From the NCBI GenBank assembly GCA_900768995.1, contig CAAGEZ010000024.1:1-64000 (forward strand): a stretch of 64,000 nucleotides of DNA, given 5' to 3'. Position 1 is the stretch's first letter. Every line of letters begins with the position of its first letter. The notes under the pieces were generated by a model that was not told the origin of the DNA, did no database searches, and was given only the letters and a program-made list of their open reading frames with translations. The position numbers were made by a program, and so were the translations under genes. This DNA is from Oscillospiraceae bacterium (GTDB taxonomy: Bacteria; Bacillota; Clostridia; Oscillospirales; Ruminococcaceae). This document shows, piece by piece, positions 16,248 through 23,696 of this stretch.

Positions 16248-17677
16248 TTTCTTTTCCTCCAGTTTAAAAGTAATGCCGAGTTGATTATTACGAGCACCGA
16301 GCCGCAGTTGTGGACAAGTGCGCCGATGACTGGGTTCAGAACTGCGGTTATTGCAACAAAATTCAGCGTCATCGAGAATGTAAGATTTATTTTTATTGTG
16401 GTCATCATACGCTTTGAAAGGGCGATGAGGTGGGGGAGCTCCTTAACCTCGTCATCAACAAGGGCAATGTCGGCGGCATCTACCGCAATGTCGCTTCCCA
16501 CGCCGCCCATTGCTATTCCCACGTTTGCACGTTTGAGAGCGGGTGCATCGTTTATTCCGTCGCCTATCATCGCCGCTCCGCCCGACTGACCGTACTCTGC
16601 TACGAAATTGAGCTTGTCCTCGGGCAGACAGTTGGCTTTGACCTCGGTTATTCCAAGCTCACCCGCAATATTTCTCGCAGCATTTTCATTGTCTCCCGTC
16701 AGGAGCACAGGCTCTACTCCAAGCTCTTTAAGACTTCTTATCATCTCACGGCTCTCTGCCCTCAGGGTATCAGAAAGGACGATGAAGCCTGCAAATACGC
16801 TGTTTACAGCGGTGAATATGACCGTTGAGCCCTTGTGGATATATGTCTCGGCTCTTTCGGTCATTTCTTCGGGAATGGATATGCCGTTTTCCGCAAGGAG
16901 CTTTACATTTCCCGCAAGGATCTCTCTGCCGTCAGCAATGCCCTTTACACCTTTGCCAGTCGTCATTGAAAATCCCTCGGTCTTGGATATGGCAAGTCCT
17001 TTTTCCTTGGCGGCTTTAAGTATCGCCTTGCCGAGAGGGTGTTCCGAGCAGCTTTCAACCGATGCTGTAAGGGTAAGAAGCTCATCGCCGCTCATATTTA
17101 CGGCGGCAGTGTCAATTACCTCGGGCTTGTCGTATGTAAGTGTACCCGTCTTGTCAAAGCATATCTTTTTTACCTTTGCAAGCCTTTCAAGAGCGTCGCC
17201 CGCCTGTCCGCAAGCCCTACTATCTTTGCCTTGCCTGCATCTGCGGACTGAACCAGCTTTATCATTCGCTGTATGGAGGAGTCCTAACCGACCTTGGAGG
17301 CTCTCATCTCAAATGCACCGAACTGATTTACTGTGCCCGATGATACATCATCGCCAACAGTCTTGTCCACAGGCAGTGCTTCGCCTGTCATTACCGCCTG
17401 ATTGACGCTTGTTTCGCCCGAGATCATAACGCCGTCAACAGCGATAGTCTCGCCGGGGAGCACTCGGAGAATGTCGCCCACCTGCACCTTTTCCGCAGGA
17501 ATGATCTTCTCGCTGCCGCCTGATATCACTCTTGCGGTCCGAGGCGTGAGATGCACCAGCTTTTCAATGCCCGCCCTTGCCTTTGCAACGGTCAGGTCCT
17601 CCAAAAGTCCGCCAAGCTGCATAATGAATGCTACCTCGCCTGCCGCAAAGTCCTCGCCTATGCACACAGATGCGATA
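16244..17677 (-). pseudogene. Heavy-metal P1B-type ATPase, decayed
   Basis: The remains of a metal-exporting P-type ATPase read on the minus strand. The 5' part starts abruptly inside a MITE and encodes IGEDFAAGEVAFIMQLGG and the actuator domain. An in-frame TAG at 17284-17286 stands where family members have Glu (KVG-stop-DSSIQRM). Near 17200 the reading frame shifts, joining GLADR to GDALERLAKVKK; the intervening membrane helices with the CPx metal site are gone. After that come CFDKTGTLT (phosphorylated Asp), SEHPLG (P1B His-Pro motif), MIGDGINDAPALKRANVGIAMG and a last helix with HNCGS. The N-terminal HMA and first helices are absent. The metal is probably copper, from the CsoR-like neighbour, but this is uncertain. 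Confidence 0.88.
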
Positions 17678-17779
17678 ATACTAATAACCAATAAAACTGT
17701 AGACAAAAAATCATCGCATAATCCATATATGCAAGATTATGCTCGATTTTTTGTACAGTTTTTAATTGGTTCTTAGTAT
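17678..17779. mobile_element. 102-bp MITE, type A, copy 1
   Basis: Terminal inverted repeats: left ATACTAATAACCAATAAAAC; reverse complement of right ATACTAAGAACCAATTAAAA. Both are followed by CTGTA and A-rich DNA, and an internal hairpin pairs GCATAATC with GATTATGC. It differs from the copy at 20487-20589 at only a few positions. It truncates the ATPase, whose open frame runs into the repeat and gains codons from it. Confidence 0.88.
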
Positions 17780-17796
17780 AAGTTGTCAAAAGGGGA

Positions 17797-17828
17797 AATA
17801 AAAAAAGCAGCCGTTTTTCGGCTGCTTT
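17797..17828 (-). terminator. Terminator of the csoR-like gene
   Basis: AAAGCAGCCG and CGGCTGCTTT form a 10-bp stem with a TTTTT loop. On the minus strand it is followed by a T run. Confidence 0.85.
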
Positions 17829-17842
17829 CAGAAAGCTTATTT

Positions 17843-18115
17843 TTACTGCATATTTGCAAATCGCTCAATAGCCTTGGTGAAATTGGCTATCTCCTCGAAA
17901 TCCCCACGCTCAACAGCGTCCTTGATACAGTGATTTATGTGACCCTCAAGAACAACCTGTCCCGCCTTGTTCAAAGCGGATTTTGCGGCGTTTATCTGAG
18001 CCAGTATATCCTCGCAGGGAACGTCCTAATCTATCATACGGTCAATTGCGTTGACCTGACCGATTATTTTTTTCAGGCGTCTGTGCAGATTGTCTGCGTC
18101 CATACATTTCTTCAT
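17843..18115 (-). pseudogene. CsoR/RcnR-family metal-sensing repressor with in-frame amber stop
   Basis: The reading frame encodes 90 residues, with codon 30 being TAG (18026-18028): MKKCMDADNLHRRLKKIIGQ, then VNAIDRMID-stop-DVPCEDILAQINAAKSALNK, then GHINHCIKDAVERGDFEEIA. The helical DUF156 fold and the Cys...His-x3-Cys ligand pattern of CsoR copper sensors are present. Glu is expected at the stop position. Nothing else is broken, and the promoter, ribosome site (GGAAAGGAAAC) and terminator remain. It is therefore a recent pseudogene, a read-through gene or a sequencing error. It lies directly upstream of the broken P1B ATPase it presumably regulated. Confidence 0.85.
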
Positions 18116-18151
18116 AGTCCGTTTCCTTTCCCGTCACGTGGATTTTCTAAT

Positions 18152-18180
18152 ATTATAGCAGATCAGAAAATCTTTGTCAA
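18152..18180 (-). promoter_or_regulatory. Promoter of the csoR-like gene
   Basis: On the minus strand TTGACA (18180-18175), a 17-base spacer and TATAAT (18157-18152) form a perfect consensus promoter, still intact in front of the broken repressor gene. Confidence 0.8.
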
Positions 18181-18264
18181 GGAAAGCTCTGTGCATATTT
18201 TCCTTAAATTTGCAGATAATATCATAAGATTATGCAATTTCTTTGTATCAAGGAGAGCTGTCTT

Positions 18265-20142
18265 ATGAAAAAAGAAAAGTTCACGCCATATGTGCCCTCG
18301 GAGAAAATAACTCCCGAATTTACAGCCGTTTCGGTCATATCGGGAATTATCCTTGCGGTGGTGTTCGGGGCGGCAAACGCTTATCTTGGGCTGAGAGTGG
18401 GGCTTACGGTGTCCGCCTCGATCCCTGCGGCGGTCATTTCAATGGGCGTTATCAGGGGGCTTCTGAAGCGTGACTCCATTCTCGAGAGCAATATGGTGCA
18501 GACCATCGGTTCGGCAGGTGAGTCCATTGCGGCGGGAGCTATTTTCACCCTCCCCGCCCTGTTTTTATGGGCAAAGGAGGGGACTGCGCCATTTCCCGAC
18601 CTGTGGGAGATATTTTTCATCGCCCTGTGCGGCGGACTTTTGGGCGTTGCCTTTATGATACCTCTGAGAAATGCGCTCATCGTAAAGGAGCACGGGGTAC
18701 TTCCATATCCCGAGGGAACAGCCTGCGCCGAGGTGCTCCTTGCGGGAGAAAACGGCGGCAGGGGAGCGGCAAGCGTTTTCATCGGAATGGCAGCGGCTGC
18801 TGCGGTGAAGTTCATAACCGACGGTCTGCGGATAATTTCGGGGGCGGTCACATTCCCCATAAAGGCTCTCAAAACCCATTTCTCCGTTGAGATATATCCT
18901 GCCCTACTTGGCGTGGGATATATCTGCGGGGCGAAAATTTCATCGTATATGTTTGCGGGAGGAGTGCTGGGCTGGTTCGTCCTTATCCCCGCCATATCCA
19001 TTTTCGGCGGCGATACCGTGCTTTATCCCGCCGATATCCCCATTTCCGAGCTTTACGAAACAGGCGGCGCATCTGCCATATGGAGCAGCTATATCCGCTA
19101 TATGGGTGCGGGAGCAGTGGCTGCGGGTGGACTTATCAGCCTCATTCGCTCATTTCCACTTATCTTTTCAGCATTCGGCACAGCGGTAAAGGGTATCGGC
19201 AGCAAGGGCACTGGCGAGAGGACGGACAGGAACCTTGATATCCGTGTCACTTTAGGCATTGCCGCCGCTGTAATACTGCTTTTGTGGCTGTACCCCGGCA
19301 TTCCCATATCATTTGTGGGAACTGCATTCATCGTACTCTTTGGATTTTTCTTTGCGGCAGTCTCCTCACGAATGACAGGGCTTGTGGGCAGCAGCAACAA
19401 TCCCGTTTCGGGTATGACAATTGCCACCCTCCTTGTCTGCACATTTCTCTTAAAGCTCACAGGCGAAACGGGCAGCAGAGCTATGACCGCCGCCATTGCC
19501 ATAGGCTCGGTCATCTGCATCATTGCGTCGGTGGCGGGGGACACGTCTCAGGACCTGAAAACGGGCTATATTCTCGGAGCGACCCCCTCAAAACAGCAGA
19601 TAGGCGAGCTTATCGGCGTCCTTGCGGCATCGGCGGCAATAGGCGGAGTTATGCTGCTTCTCAATGCCGCATGGGGCTTCGGCTCGGAGGAGCTTGCCGC
19701 CCCACAGGCTACACTTATGAAAATGATAGTTGAGGGCGTTATGAACGACACTCTCCCGTGGCAGCTTGTGTTTATGGGCGTGTTCATAGCCATAGCTGTT
19801 GAAATTCTCGGGATACCCGTTCTTCCCGTTGCTATCGGACTGTACCTCCCCCTTGAGCTGACGGCGGCGATTATGATAGGCGGGCTTGTCCGTTATTTTG
19901 CGGAGAAGCGTGGGAATGTCTCTGCCAAAGGCGTGCTTTTCTGTTCGGGACTTATTGCAGGGGAGGGGCTTGCGGGCATTTTGCTTGCCCTCCTTGCGGT
20001 CATAGGCGTAAGCGGCAGGCTTGACCTTTCGGGACGGCTTGATCTCGGCATTATCGGCACTGTTATAATGCTTGCGGGTATTGTTGCAATGATACTTTTC
20101 TATGCGCTGAGAGGAAATGACAATGAAAAAAATAACAGCTGA
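18265..20142 (+). CDS. OPT/YSL family oligopeptide or metal-chelate transporter
   Basis: This 625-aa polytopic membrane protein has about 15 hydrophobic helices. FGAANAYLGLRVGLTVSASIPAAV near the N-terminus, NMVQTIGSAGESIAAGAIFTLPAL and the mid-protein SSNNPVSGMT are hallmarks of the OPT superfamily, which moves peptides or metal-siderophore complexes by cation symport. The ATG at 18265 follows AAGGAGAGC. The next gene, a PqqD-like protein, overlaps its 3' end, so the two are co-translated. The substrate cannot be told from the sequence. Confidence 0.93.
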   Translation: MKKEKFTPYVPSEKITPEFTAVSVISGIILAVVFGAANAYLGLRVGLTVSASIPAAVISMGVIRGLLKRDSILESNMVQTIGSAGESIAAGAIFTLPALFLWAKEGTAPFPDLWEIFFIALCGGLLGVAFMIPLRNALIVKEHGVLPYPEGTACAEVLLAGENGGRGAASVFIGMAAAAAVKFITDGLRIISGAVTFPIKALKTHFSVEIYPALLGVGYICGAKISSYMFAGGVLGWFVLIPAISIFGGDTVLYPADIPISELYETGGASAIWSSYIRYMGAGAVAAGGLISLIRSFPLIFSAFGTAVKGIGSKGTGERTDRNLDIRVTLGIAAAVILLLWLYPGIPISFVGTAFIVLFGFFFAAVSSRMTGLVGSSNNPVSGMTIATLLVCTFLLKLTGETGSRAMTAAIAIGSVICIIASVAGDTSQDLKTGYILGATPSKQQIGELIGVLAASAAIGGVMLLLNAAWGFGSEELAAPQATLMKMIVEGVMNDTLPWQLVFMGVFIAIAVEILGIPVLPVAIGLYLPLELTAAIMIGGLVRYFAEKRGNVSAKGVLFCSGLIAGEGLAGILLALLAVIGVSGRLDLSGRLDLGIIGTVIMLAGIVAMILFYALRGNDNEKNNS

Positions 20143-20449
20143 GAATATCCCGATGATAAGGGAAAATTTATGCACGGAGACCGATGATTCGGGCGGGGTG
20201 GTCATAATTATGGATAACAGCGGCATATTTGACCGCCTTGCACAGCGGCTTTTTGACAAGCCCAAAGTATCCCATATCCACCTTGACGAAACGGGGAGCT
20301 TTGTGTGGCGGTGCATCGACGGCAGCAGCATTTCGGATATCGGCGAAAAAGTGAAAGCCCATTTCGGCAGCGGCGCAGAGCCTGTTTACGGACGGCTCCT
20401 GATGTTCTTTGAAACATTGAGGGAATGCGGGTTTGTGGAGATAAAATAA
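20123..20449 (+). CDS. PqqD-like (RRE) protein
   Basis: This 108-aa protein matches the PqqD fold in its second half: HIHLDETGSFVWRCIDGSSI followed by a helical tail (MFFETLRECGFVEI). PqqD-type domains (RiPP recognition elements) bind leader peptides of ribosomal peptide precursors. No radical SAM enzyme or obvious precursor peptide lies nearby. AGAGGA is 8 bases before the ATG at 20123, which is within the end of the OPT gene. Pairing with a peptide transporter suggests a peptide-handling job, but that is inference. Confidence 0.82.
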   Translation: MKKITAENIPMIRENLCTETDDSGGVVIIMDNSGIFDRLAQRLFDKPKVSHIHLDETGSFVWRCIDGSSISDIGEKVKAHFGSGAEPVYGRLLMFFETLRECGFVEIK

Positions 20450-20454
20450 AAAAA

Positions 20455-20484
20455 TGACTGCCGCAGCAAAAGCCGTGGCAGTCA
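20455..20484 (+). terminator. Hairpin after the PqqD-like gene
   Basis: TGACTGCC and GGCAGTCA form the stem. The expected T run has been separated by a MITE that starts three bases after the stem. Confidence 0.7.
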
Positions 20485-20486
20485 TA

Positions 20487-20589
20487 ATACTAATAACCAA
20501 TAAAACTGTAGACAAAAAAATCTTCGCATAATCCATATATGCAAGATTATGCTCGATTTTTTGTACAGTTTTTGATTGGTTCTTAGTAT
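20487..20589. mobile_element. 103-bp MITE, type A, copy 2
   Basis: This copy is nearly identical to the one at 17678-17779, with the same inverted ends (ATACTAAT...CTTAGTAT), the same internal GCATAATC/GATTATGC hairpin and only a few substitutions. It sits against the terminator of the PqqD-like gene. High identity implies recent movement. Confidence 0.88.
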
Positions 20590-20602
20590 AAAAATTTTTA
20601 TC

Positions 20603-21103
20603 TTATTCCTTAACAAGCACCTTTACTATCTCGCCGATAAATGCCTTGTGGATATCCTTGTCGGGGTACCAGCGGTAATTGTCCTCGGAAAGATTTTCAA
20701 GAGCCATATCCTGAGAGAAGATCCTGCGGCAGACAAATATCATTTCCGCCTGCTCAAAAGCAGTTGTGCCGTCAACAAAGTATGGCGTGAGACCGGATTC
20801 GTCAGCTTTGTCGCAGTCCCTGCCCGAATGTGTTCCGCAGAATTTGAGTGCTTCTCTCTGTGACTCGGGGTAAAAGCTTACGGTGAAAAACTCGCTTTTT
20901 TCCACAAATTCAAGGGTGTAGCGGCTGTGGCGGATAACGGTCTCGATAACGTTTTTGCCCCACATAACGCCCATAAAGCCCCAGGAAGCGGTCATAGTGT
21001 TGTAGCCCTTTTCATCGCCTGCGGTTATGAGCATCCACTGCTTGCCTATCTTGTCAAAAGGATTGAATGAAAGCTCGGAAACGCTTATTTCTTTGAATGA
21101 CAT
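20603..21103 (-). CDS. Flavin reductase-like domain protein
   Basis: This 166-aa protein has NTMTASWGFMGVMWGKNVIE, VRHSRYTLEF and FFTVSFYPESQREAL followed by CGTHSGRDCDK, the pattern of FMN-binding flavin-reductase-like or flavoredoxin proteins of anaerobes. It probably moves electrons or reduces flavins in the cytoplasm; the partner is unknown. It ends just beside the type A MITE and lies 51 bases downstream of mnmA on the same strand. Confidence 0.88.
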   Translation of the reverse strand: MSFKEISVSELSFNPFDKIGKQWMLITAGDEKGYNTMTASWGFMGVMWGKNVIETVIRHSRYTLEFVEKSEFFTVSFYPESQREALKFCGTHSGRDCDKADESGLTPYFVDGTTAFEQAEMIFVCRRIFSQDMALENLSEDNYRWYPDKDIHKAFIGEIVKVLVKE

Positions 21104-21154
21104 AATACATACCTCCGTAAATTTATATTGTATTATACTTTTGAATTAACGTGT

Positions 21155-22240
21155 TTATTCCATTGCACCGTCAATGACGCCGCCGCCCACAACGATGTCG
21201 CCGTCATAGAAAACGCAGGCCTGTCCCTTTGCGGGGGCTCTCACGGGGGAGGAAAATTCCACCCTCATAATTCCGTTTTCCTCGGGGAATATGACAGCCT
21301 CCTGCTCCTTGGCGCTGTATCTTGCCTTGGCTGTGACTTTCATCGGTTCGGTAAGCTTTTCCACAGAAATGAGGTTCACATCTCTCAGGAAAAGCACAGA
21401 CTTGAAAAGGTCCTTTTCATCGGATAATGTGACCGTGCTCCTTTCGGGGTCCTTGGCAGTCACGAAAACAGGCTTGCCGAATGTAACGCCAAGCCCACGG
21501 CGCTGTCCTATGGTGTAGTTTATGATGCCCGAATGTGTGCCTATCTTATTGCCCGAATTGTCAATGAAATCGCCGCTTTTCGGCTCATAGCCCGTGTATC
21601 TTTTGATGAACGCCGCATAGTCTCCGTCGGGGACAAAGCAGATGTCCTGACTGTCGGGCTTTCGGGAATTTATAAGCCCACGCTCCTCAGCGTACTGCCT
21701 TATTGCGGGCTTGTCAGTGCCGTAAAGGGGGAAAAGTGTGTGGGCAAGCTGCTCCTGCGTCAGGGTGTAGAGCACATAGGTCTGGTCCTTGCGCCTGTCC
21801 GCAGGGCGCTTTAGGAGATATCTGCCGTTTTCAAGGGCGATGTCAGCATAATGCCCCGTGGCGATATAGTCAAATTCAAGGAGCATTGCCCGCCTGAGCA
21901 TAAGGTCGAATTTAAGATGACTGTTGCACTCAATGCAGGGATTGGGGGTCTCGCCCTTTATATAGCTGTCGGCAAACGGCTTCATTACGTGCTTGCCGAA
22001 CTCATCTGTAAAATTCAGGGTAATGTGGTCGATGCCCAGCTTTCTGCACACGCTCCTTGCGTCGTCAACATCGGCAAGTGAGCAGCAGCCACCCTCGCCG
22101 TAGCCCTTTCCGAGAACGGAATTATCATACATTTTTAAGGTGCAGCCGCAGACCTCATAGCCCTTGTCACATAAAAGTGCTGCGGCAGCAGAGCTGTCAA
22201 CGCCTCCGCTCATTCCTACGAGGACTCTTTTTTTAGCCAT
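21155..22240 (-). CDS. mnmA: tRNA-specific 2-thiouridylase MnmA
   Basis: This 361-aa enzyme makes the 2-thio group at U34 of Lys, Glu and Gln tRNAs. The PP-loop GMSGGVDSSAAAALL is at about 9-23, the first catalytic Cys is in TPNPCIECN near 100 and the second in DSQDICFVPDGDY near 199. NYTIGQRRGLGV marks the central domain and a beta-barrel follows. The ATG at 22240 is preceded by AAGGAGGACAGATA; upstream in-frame codons belong to the preceding gene. It is the last gene of a minus-strand operon that starts with the ABC-F gene. Confidence 0.97.
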   Translation of the reverse strand: MAKKRVLVGMSGGVDSSAAAALLCDKGYEVCGCTLKMYDNSVLGKGYGEGGCCSLADVDDARSVCRKLGIDHITLNFTDEFGKHVMKPFADSYIKGETPNPCIECNSHLKFDLMLRRAMLLEFDYIATGHYADIALENGRYLLKRPADRRKDQTYVLYTLTQEQLAHTLFPLYGTDKPAIRQYAEERGLINSRKPDSQDICFVPDGDYAAFIKRYTGYEPKSGDFIDNSGNKIGTHSGIINYTIGQRRGLGVTFGKPVFVTAKDPERSTVTLSDEKDLFKSVLFLRDVNLISVEKLTEPMKVTAKARYSAKEQEAVIFPEENGIMRVEFSSPVRAPAKGQACVFYDGDIVVGGGVIDGAME

Positions 22241-22884
22241 TATCTGTCCTCCTTTTTGAACAAATGAACAAGTCTTGTGAGAGCCATCCCTCCCACGGAT
22301 TCGATGAACGGTGAGAACGCAAGAACATAGTGCCAGAAAGCGTATGCTCCCGTTCCCGTGTATTTTATCATCACCGCAAAAATGCATATCACCGAGAAAA
22401 TTCCGCCGAACTGAATGGCGCATACACGGTCATATGAGCGGTCTTTCGACAGCAGGCGGGCTGTGAGCAGATTTATGACAAGTCCTGCGACCGAGCCTGC
22501 CACAATGCCCATAAGCTTCCCCACGGATTCTCCCGAATATATCATTCTTATGTTGAATTTTGTTCCGAGAAGATAGTAGAAAAGGAAGAATGCAAGTGCG
22601 GGGATAACGTCCCTGAGATAGAAAATTATGCCGCCAAATTTTAAGAATTTAAGGGGAGTGTCCGAGTAAACGGCGGTGTGGCTCTCAGTCACGTTTCTTT
22701 TGAGAATGACCTGCTTTTCACCGTCAAATTCCTTTTTACTGTATGTCAGCGTGACAGAGCCGTCCTCTTCGTACTGCCTGCTGCCCTTGGAGTAGCCCTT
22801 GAGTACGAGATCGAGCAGTTTTTCAGCTTCATTAAAGCGCTCGTGGCGGGGAAGATATGATATCACATAGCCGTAGCTCAGCAT
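22240..22884 (-). CDS. Membrane protein of unknown function
   Basis: This 214-aa protein has a soluble N-terminal part of about 90 residues with YSKGSRQYEEDGSVTLTYSK and about four hydrophobic segments (FYLRDVIPALAFFLFYYLLG; VGKLMGIVAGSVAGLVINLL; GGIFSVICIFAVMI; FWHYVLAFSPFIESVGGMAL). I do not recognise the family. The start directly abuts the HAD gene stop, and its stop overlaps the mnmA start, so it is tightly coupled. Confidence 0.72.
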   Translation of the reverse strand: MLSYGYVISYLPRHERFNEAEKLLDLVLKGYSKGSRQYEEDGSVTLTYSKKEFDGEKQVILKRNVTESHTAVYSDTPLKFLKFGGIIFYLRDVIPALAFFLFYYLLGTKFNIRMIYSGESVGKLMGIVAGSVAGLVINLLTARLLSKDRSYDRVCAIQFGGIFSVICIFAVMIKYTGTGAYAFWHYVLAFSPFIESVGGMALTRLVHLFKKEDR

Positions 22885-23523
22885 TTATATCAGCTCCTTA
22901 AAACTTTCTATGCGGCGGTGGACGCAGCCTTTCAGTGCTTCAAAATCTCCGAAATGACCGCTGTTTGTGCCGATAGTGTAAAATCCGCTGTCAAAGGCAG
23001 TTTTGGCGGCGTGGGGTGAATCCTCGATAACGGCGGTCTCAGCGGGAGATGTGCCCATTTTTTCGGCGCACATATAAAATATCTTTGGGTCATCTTTTGA
23101 TGAGCCTGCTTCGTCGGAGGTTATGATAAATTCGAGGCTGTCGAGAATGCCGTTGTGCCGTAAAACGCCCTCAGCAAGCTCCCGTGAATTTGATGTTGCG
23201 GCGCACATTTTTATGCCCCGTTTTTTTAAAGCTTCGATCAGCTCCTTTGCATAGGGCATAAGCTTTACTTCATAGAAATATTTTTCTCTGACTATCTCGG
23301 TTATCTCCTCAGCAACGCTTTCAAGGCTGTCGGGGATATGGTAAAGCTGTCTCAGATATTCGGCGGCACTCATAAAATGCATTGTTTTCATTGCCGCCGA
23401 AACAGAGCTGTCATATTCATATCCACGGCGGGCGAGAAATATCCTGTCCGCCTCCGCCCATACGTCAAGACTGTCCGCAAGAGTTCCGTCAATGTCAAAA
23501 ATGACCGCTTTGATATTGTTCAT
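22885..23523 (-). CDS. HAD-superfamily phosphatase (beta-phosphoglucomutase-like)
   Basis: This 212-aa cytoplasmic hydrolase has motif I VIFDIDGTLADS with nucleophile Asp10 and acid/base Asp12, a helical cap, motif II CAATSNSREL and motif III/IV IEDSPHAAKTAFDSG. The cap type is that of sugar-phosphate phosphatases or phosphoglucomutases. The exact substrate is unknown. It lies within a compact minus-strand operon. Confidence 0.9.
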   Translation of the reverse strand: MNNIKAVIFDIDGTLADSLDVWAEADRIFLARRGYEYDSSVSAAMKTMHFMSAAEYLRQLYHIPDSLESVAEEITEIVREKYFYEVKLMPYAKELIEALKKRGIKMCAATSNSRELAEGVLRHNGILDSLEFIITSDEAGSSKDDPKIFYMCAEKMGTSPAETAVIEDSPHAAKTAFDSGFYTIGTNSGHFGDFEALKGCVHRRIESFKELI

Positions 23524-23526
23524 AGG

Positions 23527-23694
23527 TCAGCCCTCAACGGAATATGTGAGGTTTTCCCACAGAAGTGAAACGCCGATGTCCGTTTCCTCGGGGAGAAGTG
23601 CCATTGCTATGAAAAGCTCATCGCCAGTGGACTTGTCCTTCAGTGTGGCATATTCGCCCTCTATCTTTATCACGGTGTAGTGCTTTGTCTCCAT
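23527..23694 (-). CDS. 55-aa protein, possibly DUF3006-like
   Basis: The sequence begins METKHYTVIKIEGEYATLKD, continues with the sequence FIAMALLPEETDIGVSLLWE and ends YSVEG. The pattern 'IEGEYA-L ... LLPE-DIGVSL' resembles the small DUF3006 family. GAGGAA ahead of the ATG lies in the end of the ABC-F gene, whose stop is two bases upstream, so it is part of the same operon. Function unknown. Confidence 0.72.
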   Translation of the reverse strand: METKHYTVIKIEGEYATLKDKSTGDELFIAMALLPEETDIGVSLLWENLTYSVEG

Positions 23695-23696
23695 TT

